Source: Pomacea canaliculata
Taxonomy: Eukaryota > Mollusca > Gastropoda > Architaenioglossa > Ampullariidae
DNA: 64,000 bases
Direction: 5' to 3'
NCBI RefSeq assembly: GCF_003073045.1
Contig: NC_037597.1
Location: 25,062,158-25,126,157 of the forward strand
Both the position numbers and the translations under genes were made by a program. Within the stretch, counting starts at the first letter, position 1. Every line of letters starts with the position of its first letter. This document shows, in pieces, positions 1-13,400 of this stretch. A model generated the notes under the pieces. The model was not told where the DNA came from and searched no databases. It saw only the letters and a list, made by a program, of their open reading frames with translations.

Positions 1-694
1 CATTATTCAATTAACATACAGTGTAAATTCTACATAATATCAAATTTATTTATATATATACTCATACCTATAAAATATTTTTAAACACTCACACACACAC
101 TAATTCACACCTAATTCTCTTTCTCATACACGTTCCTAGCAGGTATCTATCAGGTCTATGGATATAAAGTCAAATAAATCAAAGTATACACACATTAAAT
201 CAGGTTCAGGGACAGATAAGCTTTCGGGAAATATTTCTCTCCCTTCCCTCCAGTAATTCACTAGTGTGTATATATTATATACGCACACTCATATATACGT
301 ATACATACAAACATAAATACGCACAAACACATACAGGTTGGTTGTTTTAGATCTCATTTCTAAGTAATAATCTAACAGAGTTAACTGTGTTAGCGTCTTT
401 TTATTTTGTATGAGAGTAATGATAGCTTTAACAAAAATGACAAGACGAGCAGAAAACATCTTCCAAAAGACAGGCACTAGGGTGGAACACTACCTTGATT
501 GAAGAGACAGGTAAACCTCTGCCCAATGGAAACTTGTGAACGCTCCGGGGCCAGTCTGAGTACGCAGCCATGCCTACAGTGAGTGACCTGCGATTTTATC
601 CTCACTTGGCAATGAACTGGGACCTGCGGCTGAGGTAACGGATGGCTGAACGAGAGACAACATGGCGCCCACTGTGACGCCTTCTCGCGACCTA

Positions 695-702
695 TGACGT
701 CA
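695..702. promoter_or_regulatory. CRE-like palindrome TGACGTCA
   Basis: A perfect 8-bp TGACGTCA palindrome, the full CREB/ATF site, lies in a CpG-containing patch. A second half-site like TACGTCAG occurs about 30 bp downstream and a CCAAT-like box near 520. No gene can be linked to it, so the regulatory role is only suggested. Confidence 0.3.
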
Positions 703-773
703 CGACTGGTGACGCCAAAGCACTAACTTACGTCAGTGTGTGACTAGGGGATATTTTTAACTCAAGAGACTTG

Positions 774-850
774 CACAGACCCACTGTGACAATTACACAG
801 ACCCTCTGTGACACACAGACCCAACGTGACGCACAGATCCACTGTGACAA
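774..850. repeat. Short degenerate tandem repeat, unit about 18-22 bp
   Basis: About four imperfect copies of a unit reading roughly CACAGACCCACTGTGACAAT follow each other; the copies differ by point changes and small indels. It is directly followed by a trinucleotide run. Confidence 0.7.
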
Positions 851-856
851 TCATTA

Positions 857-898
857 TCATCGTCGTCGTCGTCGTCGTCGTCATCATCATCATCATCA
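857..898. repeat. Trinucleotide microsatellite (TCG/TCA)n
   Basis: A run of TCG triplets turns into a run of TCA triplets, about 13 units in all. It is a simple repeat with no coding context. Confidence 0.85.
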
Positions 899-3686
899 AC
901 AGACCTTATTCCTATCTTAGAAGCTTCGATGCTTTCATATCAACATCATGTTTATGTATATCATAATTCCTCTGTTTTTATTTCCTTGTTCTGAATTTAT
1001 GTGGTTTTAATTATTTCTACTAATTAATCCGAAGGCTAGATGTAAAAAGCTTAACTTTTGCTTATTCTGATACCCTCGTGAGTAAACATTTGTTCATTTG
1101 TTCATGATAATACTTCAAGTGCGTACCTCTTCCAATCCCCTTATAAATCCAATACGATTAATTCACGAAATAAAAGCCGGACGTTGCTCTAAACAACGGA
1201 TCACATCACACTAAACTGTCCTCAACAGTCACTTAACATTAAAGAAATAATCTGAAAGTGTAACATTGTATGACAATAGCTGCAAAATCTATTATTTACG
1301 TCTTGCGAACTGAAGCACGGGGGGCGAAGAGTGTAGACAATTAACTTGATTAATTCGCAGGTCACGATGGCCTAGACATCAAACATATTAATTACGTGAG
1401 ACAAACAAGGTGTTGACACGTATTTGCAGACACCGTCTCTCAGTAGATTGATTCCCTTCCCCGTCCCCCAACTCCATCCCCAGGTCCGTTGCGCCGGTGT
1501 GTGTGTGTGGTCCTCGTGTGTGGGTGTGTTATCTACTTCCTTTCCCATATTGTCATCGTCATCTGCTTGACTCTCTAACACGCCGGAAACACTTTAATTA
1601 AGCTCGCATAGTTTCATAAGTTAATTTGCTAATTCCATTCAGACCACCATGACAGGACGTCTCCCTGGTCAAATCTCTTCCTGGGGAAGAGTACAAGAAC
1701 GCATGTGTTGTGTGTAAACTTACTGTTGTCTGCAAAACAGACTGAATTTTATTTTGTTTTCGAGACACGAAAGAATGATTCTCTGAGGAACACCACAGTC
1801 TTCTGTCAAAATGTTTCATTTTACCTGAAGAACGGTCAGGTATGCTCTCAAGTTCTCGATACACAAAATAACTGGTCAGCTGCTACACTACTATTCTACT
1901 GCTAGACATATAGAACGAAAAAAATAAACCACAAACGAACAAATTGATTAAAGTGGCTTTTTTTGGTATTAAAGACTGCTCTTAGCAAGGTTTTACTTCA
2001 TTAACTGTTTTAATTGGTCTCCGGTGATTCTGAGGTGTTAATTAATATTCCTACTTTTCCATGCTACACATTGTCATAAAACATCATCAGTTTCACTAGT
2101 CGTTCGAGCATCTCCCCTTCAACCCCATCCCACCCAACGACCACGGCATGTCTTTTCGAATGATCTCTCGTGTTTATCATCGGTGACCTGGCAAAACTCG
2201 TGGCACAGAGCAGGGCAGTGTGTTTAGCAGAAAAAGACACGAAGGAAGAAAGATGAGAATGGTGGGTAGTGGTCATGTGTGAACATGCTCACCTTTTGTT
2301 CGTTCGAGGCCTCGGAACATCTCACGTCACGGCTGGGGTGGCGAGACACGCTGGCGACCCGGGTCCACGTCGTTGCCATGGTAACAACATATACACTGAT
2401 AACAGGCGAGCTAAGGACAACAAATACAAAACTAGTGGAGGTGCGTTCTACAATAGGGTTGGGAGTTATTCTGAGGGTAGGGGGATGGCAAAGAGATAGA
2501 TGTCTTTAGATGTCAAGCTGTCCTCCCTCTATACTCCTAGATGTACAGATCTTCCTTAGGATCGGAAGCAAAACTAATTAATTAAACGATAATTAGATTG
2601 TTTTTTGCTCTTCATTGGTGGCATTATTATCGCTTGCCACTGTCATCGAAGCAGCCGGGAAACAGAAAGGCGGTTGACTTACAGTTTCCGAAATCAGAGG
2701 CCAAAGGTCGGGAGTCAGATGCTCTCCGTGTCCCCACTAGTGACAGCCAGGCAGACGACACTGTCTGTACTCACTGTTATTTCTCGTTAAGACAAAACAG
2801 ACCTTTCACAGGAGAGGTGAGAATGTCGCAGCATGTGCAGACAAGTGATATTTTCAATCAACAGTGTCTGTGGTATGATCAGCACCAGCAAATGGCAAAT
2901 ATAGAATGATACTAGTCACATCGACTAATCACATATACACTGATAAAATCTTATGACACCATAATACTTCGACAACATCGTAATCCCATGATTCCTCACT
3001 GGCATGGTGACTTTAAGGACTGTTCTCATGCGTCTCACCAGCGGATACAATATTTACACAACAATACTGTCGCGTCTCCCTGTTGATTGGTTTGAAACCT
3101 GATGCACGGAGACAGAGATGGCATGATAGCACCTCGACAGCATCAAGGTGAAATGATGACATAGCAGCAAGCTGTGATAACAATCAGATGACACCATATC
3201 AACAACCTTCCATCTCAAGGTACGAGAAGCTCAGAGAGTCATCACTTGATATAAAACTCTGCCACTCGGGTAGCATTCATCTTGATCTTGGTTCTCAAGG
3301 TGTTCTCTAAACCACTCCATGGTAATGAGGTCATTATCCTGGTAAACCCCATCGTGAGACACACTACATGCACGAAAGCCATCTTTGAAAGTCATCAGTG
3401 TAATTGAATGTAGTCAGTCCACTAACAGTCAGGCTGTATTAGGATGTACTCACTTGCGTAGAATCCAAGCAGTGTTCGGTTATCTTTGTTGCCGAGAGCC
3501 CGGAGCAAAAAGAAAAACGGAACTAGTTGCTGTAAATCGTCATGGCGGCGTCCAGTCATGAACATCAAAGTGCTCACAGGTAAAGTGCATGTTCTGTGCG
3601 CATGCGTGAGATCAAGCTCTCCCTCTCTCACACACCAGAACATAAAACCCAGGTCATGTGGTCAGTGGAGTCTGTCCATCAACACG

Positions 3687-5738
3687 CACTCACTCACTCA
3701 CTCACTCACTCACTCACTCACTCACTCACTCACTCACTCACTCACTCACTCACTCACTCACTCACTCACTCACTCACTCACTCACTCACTCACTCACTCA
3801 CTCACTCACTCACTCACTCACTCACTCACTCACTCACTCACTCACTCACTCACTCACTCACTCACTCACTCACTCACTCACTCACTCACTCACTCACTCA
3901 CTCACTCACTCACTCACTCACTCACTCACTCACTCTCACTCACTCACTCACTCACTCACTCACTCACTCACTCACTCACTCACTCACTCACTCACTCACT
4001 CACTCACTCACTCACTCACTCACTCACTCACTCACTCACTCATCACTCACTCACTCACTCACTCACTCACTCACTCACTCACTCACTCACTCACTCACTC
4101 ACTCACTCACTCACTGCACTCACTCACTCACTCACTCACTCACTCACTCACTCACTCACTCACTCACTCACTCACTCACTCACTCACTCACTCACTCACT
4201 CACTCACTCACTCACTCACTCACTCACTCACTCACTCACTCACTCACTCACTCAACTCACTCACTCACTCACTCACTCACTCACTCACTCACTCACTCAC
4301 TCACTCACTCACTCACTCACTCACTCACTCACTCACTCACTCACTCACTCACTCACTCACTCACTCACTCACTCACTCACTCACTCACTCACTCACTCAC
4401 TCACTCACTCACTCACTCACTCACTCACTCACTCACTCACTCACTCACTCACTCACTCACTCACTCACTCACTCACTCACTCACTCACTCACTCACTCAC
4501 TCACTCACTCACTCACTCACTCACTCACTCACTCACTCACTCACTCACTCACTCACTCACTCCACTCACTCACTCACTCACTCACTCACTCACTCACTCA
4601 CTCACTCACTCACTCACTCACTCACTCACTCACTCACTCACTCACTCACTCACTCACTCACTCACTCACTCACTCACTCACTCACTCACTCACTCACTCA
4701 CTCACTCACTCACTCACTCACTCACTCACTCTCACTCACTCACTCACTCACTCACTCACTCACTCACTCACTCACTCACTCACTCACTCACTCACTCACT
4801 CACTCACTCACTCACTCACTCACTCACTCACTCACTCACTCACTCACTCACTCACTCACTCACTCACTCACTCACTCACTCACTCACTCACTCACTCACT
4901 CACTCACTCACTCACTCACTCACTCACTCACTCACTCACTCACTCACTCACTCACTCACTCACTCACTCACTCACTCACTCACTCACTCACTCACTCACT
5001 CACTCACTCACTCACTCACTCACTCACTCACCACTCACTCACTCACTCACTCACTCACTCACTCACTCACTCACTCACTCACTCACTCACTCACTCACTC
5101 ACTCACTTCACTCACTCACTCACTCACTCACTCCCCCACTCACTCACTCACTCACTCACTCACTCACTCACTCACTCACTCACTCACTCACTCACTCACT
5201 CACTCACTCACTCACTCACTCACTCACTCACTCACTCACTCACTCACTCACTCACTCACTCACTCACTCACTCACTCACTCACTCACTCACTCACTCACT
5301 CACTCACTCACTCACTCACTCACTCACTCACTCACTCACTCACTCACTCACTCACTCACTCACTCACTCACTCACTCACTCACTCACTCACTCACTCACT
5401 CACTCACTCACTCACTCACTCACTCACTCACTCACTCACTCACTCACTCACTCACTCACTCACTCACTCACTCACTCACTCACTCACTCACTCACTCACT
5501 CACTCACTCACTCACTCACTCACTCACTCACTCACTCACTCACTCACTCACTCACTCACTCACTCACTCACTCACTCACTCACTCACTCACTCACTCACT
5601 CACTCACTCACTCACTCACTCACTCACTCACTCACTCACTCACTCACTCACTCACTCACTCACTCACTCACTCACTCACTCACTCACTCACTCACTCACT
5701 CACTCACTCACTCACTCACTCACTCACTCACTCACTCA
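3687..5738. repeat. Long (TCAC)n tetranucleotide array, about 2.05 kb
   Basis: More than 500 copies of a TCAC/ACTC tetranucleotide lie head to tail. The array is broken only by about nine 1-4 bp irregularities, near 3934, 4042, 4115, 4254, 4562, 4730, 5031, 5107 and 5133. The last 600 bp are perfect. All three plus-strand frames stay open because no frame of the unit contains a stop, which produces meaningless 700-820 codon Thr-His-Ser-Leu frames. The minus strand reads GAG TGA and closes at once. The array is flanked by unrelated unique sequence. Confidence 0.98.
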
Positions 5739-8131
5739 CATTTGTCACTGTCAGATTTGAACACACCACCTTTCAGTCTTCAGACCTCGTCTCTAACCAC
5801 CAGGCTATTCAGCCGTTACCAACTAACGTGTCTAAAGTTCGTGAAGAAGTCAAGTTCGCCGTTTACAATGAACAAATCCGCTGAACCGAGACGCACACGC
5901 CCCAGAACCGGTGACGTCATCGACAACGAGGCTGCTGTTAACGAAGATGACTAGTGCACGACGGACCACAAACACCTTGCTACTGTCCCCCTAGGTACCT
6001 CCAACTGCCAGGAACACACACGTCATACTCAATGGAGTGAACAAGATCGGAGTGACAGACGGCAACAACCTACCCGATCCTCTCCCCTCCAGACATCATT
6101 GTACGCGTGGTCAGAGTTGTCTGCCCAGTCAATGGAGGACATCGAAAACGGACTACAGTACCCTACAAAGAACACCAACAAGAAATAAGTGACAAGATGG
6201 CCCGGCCCTCCACAGTTCATGACAATTGCTATCCCATAATGTCGGGGACTTTGTGTGGACGGCAAGACACAAGCAAGACAAGGGAGAGAATAAGTTCCAC
6301 TGACCCAGTGACTACGCGACACGAGGTGTCCGTGCTAACGGTCACCAGGACACAGCACGGGACTCACCCGTGAAAATATTTCACATCTTCAACTGCGACA
6401 TCGAAGGTTTGCTCGTGAAAACACGATCCTGGCTTTGTACAAAGCATTAACGTGTTTGTTATTGTGTCTTACAGACATTGCTTGACGTCAGCAGTACACT
6501 GCAATGTTTCTCTGACTTCCAACGATACTTCAGTCCTGCTTCTACACTTACATCGCAAGGAAGAGCTGCCGGCCGATATCCTTGTTTTAGTAAAAAATGT
6601 ATTTAATAAGTTTTTGCATAGACTGCAGTGTACGGTTGACAATTTGATTTTATTGCAATTTGACACCGAGTTTAACGAGACAAGCTCTGGACTTAAACCC
6701 ACAGATGAAACGCAGGGTTCGGAGACAGACCAGGAGGAGATCGATCCTCGGCCCAGAACCGGATCCGCTGGGGTGGTATGGTTGCGGCACTAGGAGGACA
6801 AAGAAGACTAAAAAGATAAGTGGGTTTGTGTGTGTGTGTGTGTGCTGCTTCCACCATTTTGTAAGTCTATGATCATGTTGAAAGCACAGTTACATCTGGA
6901 CTTACAGGCCTACCACAGAGACGTTAATATTCGAATACCACTTCTACCTACCGCAGCGTTCTCATGGCAACCTACTATTTCTACCTACGCATCTGGTTTT
7001 GTAACATCATTTCTCATCTCCATCTCTTCCCCAGAAGCACATTTTCCCGAGTTCCTCGACCATCTCACCGGAACATGGAGATGAAGCTGAGTTTGTAAGG
7101 TGGCCAGTGACAAATCACTGTCATGTGACCCCCAGCTTTCATGCTCGTTGACCAACGGTGACCTCGCCACCAGTTCTGTCCATTTTTCACGGTTCCTCAA
7201 AGCCCCATGGGGAGTTAATCACACCAGCGCTGTCCACACTTTCCATGTATCCTCCTCCCTGTATCTTTCCTCTTCTTCTGTCTTCTCTTCTCCACTTTCC
7301 TTATTGTTTGGGCATCGTGGTGTTGATTCCCTCTCCGATTTAAAACAAATGATATCACAGATGGTTGGCCTCTTCGAAAGTGAGACGTTTGCGATTTGTT
7401 TGTGGCTGTCGAACCTTTGCAGTCAGATGTTCCGAAATGTTTGTAAAGGAGACATGCAGGACATATAAGTCACAGGGCAGAGACATTCATTTCGTCCTTT
7501 TCAGTTCGGAAAAGAATTACCTGCAGCTGATATAAATTGCATCAAGCCTTCTGAAACTGATATAAAGCCTTGTGGTTACTACTTCATAGCAGCTCTCAGT
7601 TCCACGTTCGCTTGGCCCAGTGACAAGAAAAAGCTCTTCTAGGAGCCTAGAGCCAGTAAACCACTCACAGTTAGCCCACTCAATGTATCATCATCGTTAT
7701 TTCCTAAGATAGCAGTTTATAATCCACTTACCGGAAATTGGCCGGCTGGTCATGAAGCCTTTGTTGAAGCGAGACATTCGATGAGATAAAATCTGAGAAG
7801 AAGGGGAACTGCCAGGGTCAAGACTGGAACTGTTTTCCCGTCAGACAATGTTTCAAACTACAGCACCCTTTCCTTTCTTTAGCAACCAGTAGCGAGACAA
7901 ACACAAATGTTTAGCTTAGTCTCGGGATTTTTTCTAAACCGAGTATATTTGACGGCGCCATCGTTAGGACAACAAGGAAACGACTTTCTTTGAAGTTATA
8001 AGTTGTCGGTAGCCGTGAGATCAGATCCCGTCCCCAACACACCTTTTTTTTAAATTTTTTTATTACCTTCTTTTCCGTACTCCCACCCGGCTAGCCTCTT
8101 GGTGACAAATTATGGGTAATGATCAGTAATG
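5739..8131. other. Intergenic sequence, no gene supported
   Basis: Short open frames in several overlapping phases, none with a family signature, splice-compatible neighbours or a conserved motif. A short GT run lies near 6828. I see no RNA gene. Confidence 0.55.
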
Positions 8132-8366
8132 CAGTGGCGTAGGAAGATGTTCGGCGTTGGGGGGGCAAACTCCCTGCTGACAGTGAACGGCGTTCGCACT
8201 CGCACGGTGATGACCGTCTCCTCTCTACGTTCCCCTACCTTTCTTCTGTTCTTTGCTCTTTGTGAGGAATTACGTCTCAAATATTGGGGGGGCAAAAGGA
8301 TATTCCTGCCCCCCCCCCTGTATTTTCCTTGAGGGGGCGGCTGCCCCCCTGGTTCCTACGCCACTG
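8132..8366. mobile_element. 235-bp non-autonomous DNA transposon with 14-bp perfect TIRs
   Basis: CAGTGGCGTAGGAA at the left end is exactly mirrored by TTCCTACGCCACTG at the right end. Just inside each end is a G7/C9-type homopolymer block. There is no coding capacity. CAGTGGCGTA-type termini are common among hAT-like MITEs in animal genomes, which is why I favour that class. I could not see a clean 8-bp target duplication, so the class remains tentative. Confidence 0.8.
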
Positions 8367-8959
8367 TATAGGATTACCTTACTTTACCTTTCAACTCTCC
8401 ATTCTCTGTAGTCAGTGGGTAGGGTGCATGGATGATGGAATACAACTCGCTACCAAGGCGTCAGCTGGTTGTGGAAGTGTTCAATTTGTTATTCAAGAAG
8501 CCATAATATATTCAGGTTAGTATGCAAAAAATAGTATTTTTGTTTATTTATAAAAGTAGTATGCAATGTTACATAGCATTATTCACGCTGAACGCGCTTT
8601 ATGATCGTGACGAACACAAACAGCATGTACAGACAAACTAACACGTACGTATACATACACACAGACAGCAACGTACAGCAACGACGTATAAATGTACATG
8701 GTACACAATTAGCAAATGGGGGATTATTGAAGTAAAATCCTGACTAAAGAAATAAGCTTTTAGCAAGATCTGAAACTGCTCAAAGTCCATTTTCCAGCTC
8801 AGTAGACAGCTGACGACCATTGAGGAAACAAAACTCATGGCGTCCAAAAGAGCTGAGATTAGTTTCTGGGGCCTCGAGATTTTCCGCTGCAGAACGAAGA
8901 CAGCAGACGAGATGGTAATCAAAGTCTGGTAATCTTAATTAAAGATGATAATTAAATTA

Positions 8960-9180
8960 ATTTAATATAACTGATGGTAGACAGGGACAGCGATCTTAAT
9001 ACACAGGAAGCCGGCGAAGTGTGTTTTGTGTTCGTGTTTTGATTTCCGCAAAACTGGTCTTGGGGTCCTCCACAAGCGAGTGAATTGTTCCTTTGGGAGG
9101 CCTTGGAATACCGAGTTGCAATAATCAAGATGGGACGTCGGTGCAGAAGAGAGAGGGGCGGCAGTTATGAAGCGCAGTTA
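8960..9180 (-). pseudogene. LINE reverse-transcriptase relic (antisense)
   Basis: Read on the minus strand from about 9155 down, the sequence gives SHLDYCNSVFQGLPKEQ, which fits the 'SRLDYCNSLLxGLP' block at the end of the reverse-transcriptase domain of CR1/L2-like non-LTR elements. Further down, LRRLPVY with frame breaks resembles the following 'LHWLPV' block. Stops and frameshifts make it a decayed fragment. Confidence 0.55.
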
Positions 9181-9949
9181 AGTCTTTGCTCTTGGGCAAC
9201 ATGAGGAATTCCAGGACAAACGTCTTGTTTCCAAAATTATAAAGTGGTGTCCATACCCCGCATATGTTGTTTTACCATGAAACCGTAGTAATAAATTGAT
9301 GACAAAGGTGCCCTGGGGTAAAGTAGCATGAAGACGTGCCCTCGGGGTCTGGACATTGCTTTATAAGCTTGGAAACAAGACGCTTTTCCTTGCGTTCCCT
9401 ATTTTGCCCGTGGGAAAACTTTTTACTCTCGTCTCATGACGACGGGCACTGTTTACTGCAGCAACCACGGACAAATAAGACTGAATACAGGCATTTTTAT
9501 AAAGACTAGAAATATCTCACAGCAGAGTAGACATAAAATTTCATGGACAGTTCATGCACACCCTTCTATTCTACGTAAGATTTCAAGGAAGTTATATCAT
9601 CACCAAAGTCCACAAACTCACAGTCCACTGAACCGACATGTTTATGCAGAACCAACAAACATTGTCTCAGTCTTATCAGTGTTTGGCTTTAGCTGACTGC
9701 TTGAACAGCCAGAGAAGGTCTAGATATCCATGCTATAGACTTCTGACTCGCCAACACGGCAGTTGCTTCTCAAGTCGGTCTCTGTTCTGGTAGGCGATGC
9801 CAATGTTCCTTTCGTTACTTCAACTGAGGTTACATAATATCTGCTGACATATCTCTTGATAAATATGTTTCTCGCATCTGTCGTTCTGTATACTATGAGC
9901 ACCGGAAGATAAGCTCCATTCGCCATGCTCTGTCCATCTCAACCACCAA

Positions 9950-10420
9950 AATTCTCGTCTGCTTATTTACTCTGTCTAAACTAGTCTACTGCAATTCTCG
10001 TCTTGCTGGTTGTCTACAGTGCCTCATTGATAATCTTCAGAAAGTCCAGCTGCTCGTCTCGTTTTCCGGACTCGCAAATGTGAGCATGTCACACCACTTC
10101 TTCACTCTCTTCATTGGCTGCCAGCTAAAACTAGAATAGACTACAAGCTGTCAATTCTATGGTATGGATTCTTTGAAGGTTTCTCTCCCCACTACTGAAA
10201 TCTTGTCTGTCCACACTCCTCAGACTCCCGCATTCTATCCTCCGTCCCACAGTCACATCTGGACAACGTCTCCCTGTGTGCTGCTAAGCAGTGGAACTCT
10301 TTTCCACATCACATTCTCCACTCGGATTCAAGGCTGCATTCAAACCTCTGAAAACAGGTTTGTTAACCATCCCTCAAATACTATTATTAACTCCCTAGCA
10401 ATACTGTCATGCTGAACATC
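9950..10420 (+). pseudogene. LINE reverse-transcriptase C-terminal relic
   Basis: The plus strand encodes YCNSRLAGCLQCLIDNLQKV, then after a small deletion and frame change ARLVFRTRKCEHVTPLLHSL, followed by HWLPAKTRIDYKLSIL. These are the standard consecutive blocks at the C-terminus of CR1/L2-like LINE polymerases. After an in-frame stop the blocks 'DSRIL...' and 'KQWNSFP' follow in the expected order. The frameshift and at least two stops show the copy is dead, and no 5' part of the element is present. Confidence 0.85.
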
Positions 10421-13400
10421 ATGTAACGACTCGATCTAACGCTGTTTATAGTATCTACATCCCTTCTTCCATTGCTTTACCTTCTACTCTTGTTACTCAT
10501 CTTTATGCTGTTCATTGTGTCTAAAAGTATCTCACTATCCACTGGCTCTTAACTTTCATATCACTGTTGGTCTGCGCACTATCTTGGTCGTGATGCTGCG
10601 CATTATAAGCTTGCATCATACAAGGTACACGTGTCTGCTTCCAAAAGCATTGTAGAACCACACAGAGGTGGGGGATAAGAAAAAGAAAGAAAACTGCCTT
10701 ATGGCTAAATCACACAAAAAAGCACAGAGGAGCCATCAAGACAGGAGGCATTGCACAAAATTTTATTGAAAATAGTCTCCAACACAGAATGGGTCACTGG
10801 CGCAGATCCCCGCCTACAGCTACCACGTGCTCACACGCTGCGCTCGGCCTACTGGGAAGGCAGGACAGAAGGGATGCGCCGGTGCGCGCGTGCTGCAGAT
10901 GCAGAAATGTCTGCACGAGTGCTGTACAGATGTCGCTCACGGTCTTGTCTCTTATGCACAACTTCAAAGCTGCGCAGCATGAACAAACACCAATTTGTCT
11001 CTGATAGTAAGAACCACTGTATAAAAACAAAACACAAGACTGTGGAGGAAGTGAAGCTAGATGTATATATATACACTTATATAGATATAACAAACGATCT
11101 CTTACTTTGATTCAATCATGCCCGACAAAGACTTTTTCTATAACAAGGATTTGGAATGTATACATAATGTCTACAAAATCGATCAACTTATTTTGCATCA
11201 TTTGAAAATACATCACCGAAGACAGCGATGGCTAGAACAGTCCGCAACAGGAGTGACATAACGATGGGACGATGTTGCTGATGTTGTAATGAAAACGCAA
11301 CGTGGTGGTCTTTCTGGTCTTCTCCCACCACCACCCCATCCACTCTCCGACCCCCAACCCCAATCTTTGGTCATCGTCAGTTCTACGCCCGGCTTTCCCC
11401 TTTGTCTGAAGGACAAACCAGACTCGAAACACCATCTTTGACGGTCTCATCGGTATATGCAAATCTGATTAAACTTCAGCCACGAAACACCTTCTTCTAC
11501 GGTCTAGCCAGACGGCTATACCCTCATCGCGATTAACGACCTCGGTATATAACACCTGATTAAACTTCAGCCCAAAACACCCACACCTTCCGTTGATCCT
11601 TAACTTGGAAAAAAAAATCACTGAAAAAATAGCCTGTTTAAGTTTAGGTCGAATGTACTACCGACTTATTAAATGGTTCTCCGCAAGTAAGGGGTGGGGT
11701 GGACACCCTTCTCATCTCCCCATTAAGCGGTCATCGTTGCTCTGTCCAACAAGCACCCCGTAACGATAGAAACATGCATTTACGTGTTTAAAAAAAAACT
11801 GAAACAAAAGATCTTCTTTCACTAGGAATTGGATTTTGTTGTTGCCAAATGTCGCTTGACCTCCATTTGCTTGTTGGCGTACGGGTCAGGGCTGCTGTCA
11901 CTTCTTAACTACTGGCATGTTAACAATCTTCTCCCCGTTTACCCATCGCTAGTACCACGTCGCACACTTTCTCTCACACACGCGACCTTTGACTCCAGCT
12001 GCACGAATGGCAATCATGGTGTCCGGAATCGTTCAGCACTTCACGACAGATGCTGCACAGATCAACCATCGTCGTCATGGTCATGTCGACTGGGTTCTCT
12101 TGCTCTGTAAGCTCTTGCGGCAACTTCTCCAAAGTGAGAAGTTCCCCCGCAAGTTCTATCTAGCTACAGCACCTGTATAATTATTCCCCATAGCTTTCTT
12201 CTATCGTGTAAGACCTTAAAAATGCTTCGCAGTCAGTATCTTTTTCTTCTTTTCCCGAAACTTTACGTCATTAGCTACAGTTTTCTTCTAAAACAATTTA
12301 ATGTCCCTTCAGCAGTTCTTTGCAGTCTAGTGAGAACCTGGATTGCGATATCTTTTGTCTTCTAAGTCAGCAGAAGCAAGTGGTGTTCACATGGATATGA
12401 CGAGAAAAACTGTCTCGTTCACGATTTCTTAGCATGGCAAGTTAAATAATGTTGTGCAACAGTTCAATGCGACATGGAACAGTTACTGTTGGCATGCTCT
12501 ACTGGCATTGTTGTTAAATTACCCTAATATACATCAAATAAGTAATCAGAAAAGACAGAATTATCAGTCTTTGACTACCATCTCTTTGGGTGCTAGAACA
12601 AATGCAATAGATGATTTAAATGACAACTGTTGAACACTAGAAGATGATGATTCAATGAATCTCAAACAACTTGGTCAAATAGGAGCAGGCAAACACTCAA
12701 GAATACTTCATCATCATGCCTCCTATTGATGATTCACTGCAGCATACAAAATTATCAGTTGTAGAATAAGTACTAAAGGGACTAGTCACCAGACTCACAG
12801 TGATGCGTAATATTCTTTTTAAAAATTCTGTTCATGCTGCATGCAATGTTTTCAGCTAGGCATCATACACAAGCTGAAATATGACTCAAGCGACCTCTTA
12901 AATCACAAATAAACGTTTCACAAAATTCTGCCAACTATGGCCTCACAAATGTTGGCTACGCAAAGATAAAAATTTCACTTGATAACCAGGCTGTAATTGT
13001 CAAGACAAACTGATGTGGTGGGTTCTATATCTGAACCAATGGGAAAGTTTGTCTTCCTCATTTATTTTTCCCTTGTTGCTGACAAAATGATCAGCATGTG
13101 TCTCCAGTTTTTAGAAAGGTCTCTAAATGCCAATATTTTTTTTCTTACTCAGTGACTAATGGAACAAAACCTGTCAAAAGCCAGTTTTCAAGATACCAGC
13201 TATCATGACTTTACATATGCCAAAAACTATCCAGAGGGCATTTCAAACAGAAGGATTTTTTTTTTCATCCCTTCTACGCCTCTTACTGTACATAAAAATG
13301 CAGTGTTTATTATGTTTATATAATAGTCCTGTTGATTTGCCATTCTTCAGTGTGCATGTACATGGAGTTGTGAAACAGAAATTGTTTTAAGTTTTAAAAT

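Larger units (their letters stand above)
1..3686. other. Intergenic sequence, no gene supported
   Basis: AT-rich sequence with only short chance open frames and no recognisable protein. It contains a palindromic CRE-like site, a short degenerate tandem array and a trinucleotide run, listed separately. A patch around 540-745 is richer in CpG than its surroundings and could be a promoter of a gene outside the window or an unrecognised one, but I found no coding exon attached to it. Confidence 0.6.

Noticed and set aside
2598-2909. 103-codon plus-strand open frame
   Set aside because: No recognisable domain, overlapping alternative frames, and no flanking exons or promoter evidence.
3486-5954. 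Open frames of 700-822 codons encoding Thr-His-Ser-Leu repeats
   Set aside because: They are translations of the TCAC microsatellite, open in all three plus frames simply because the unit contains no stop. No gene context exists.
10751-11110. Overlapping plus- and minus-strand frames of 119 and 99 codons
   Set aside because: Open in several phases on both strands because of local composition; no protein family recognised. Only the poly(A) hexamer was kept as a weak observation.
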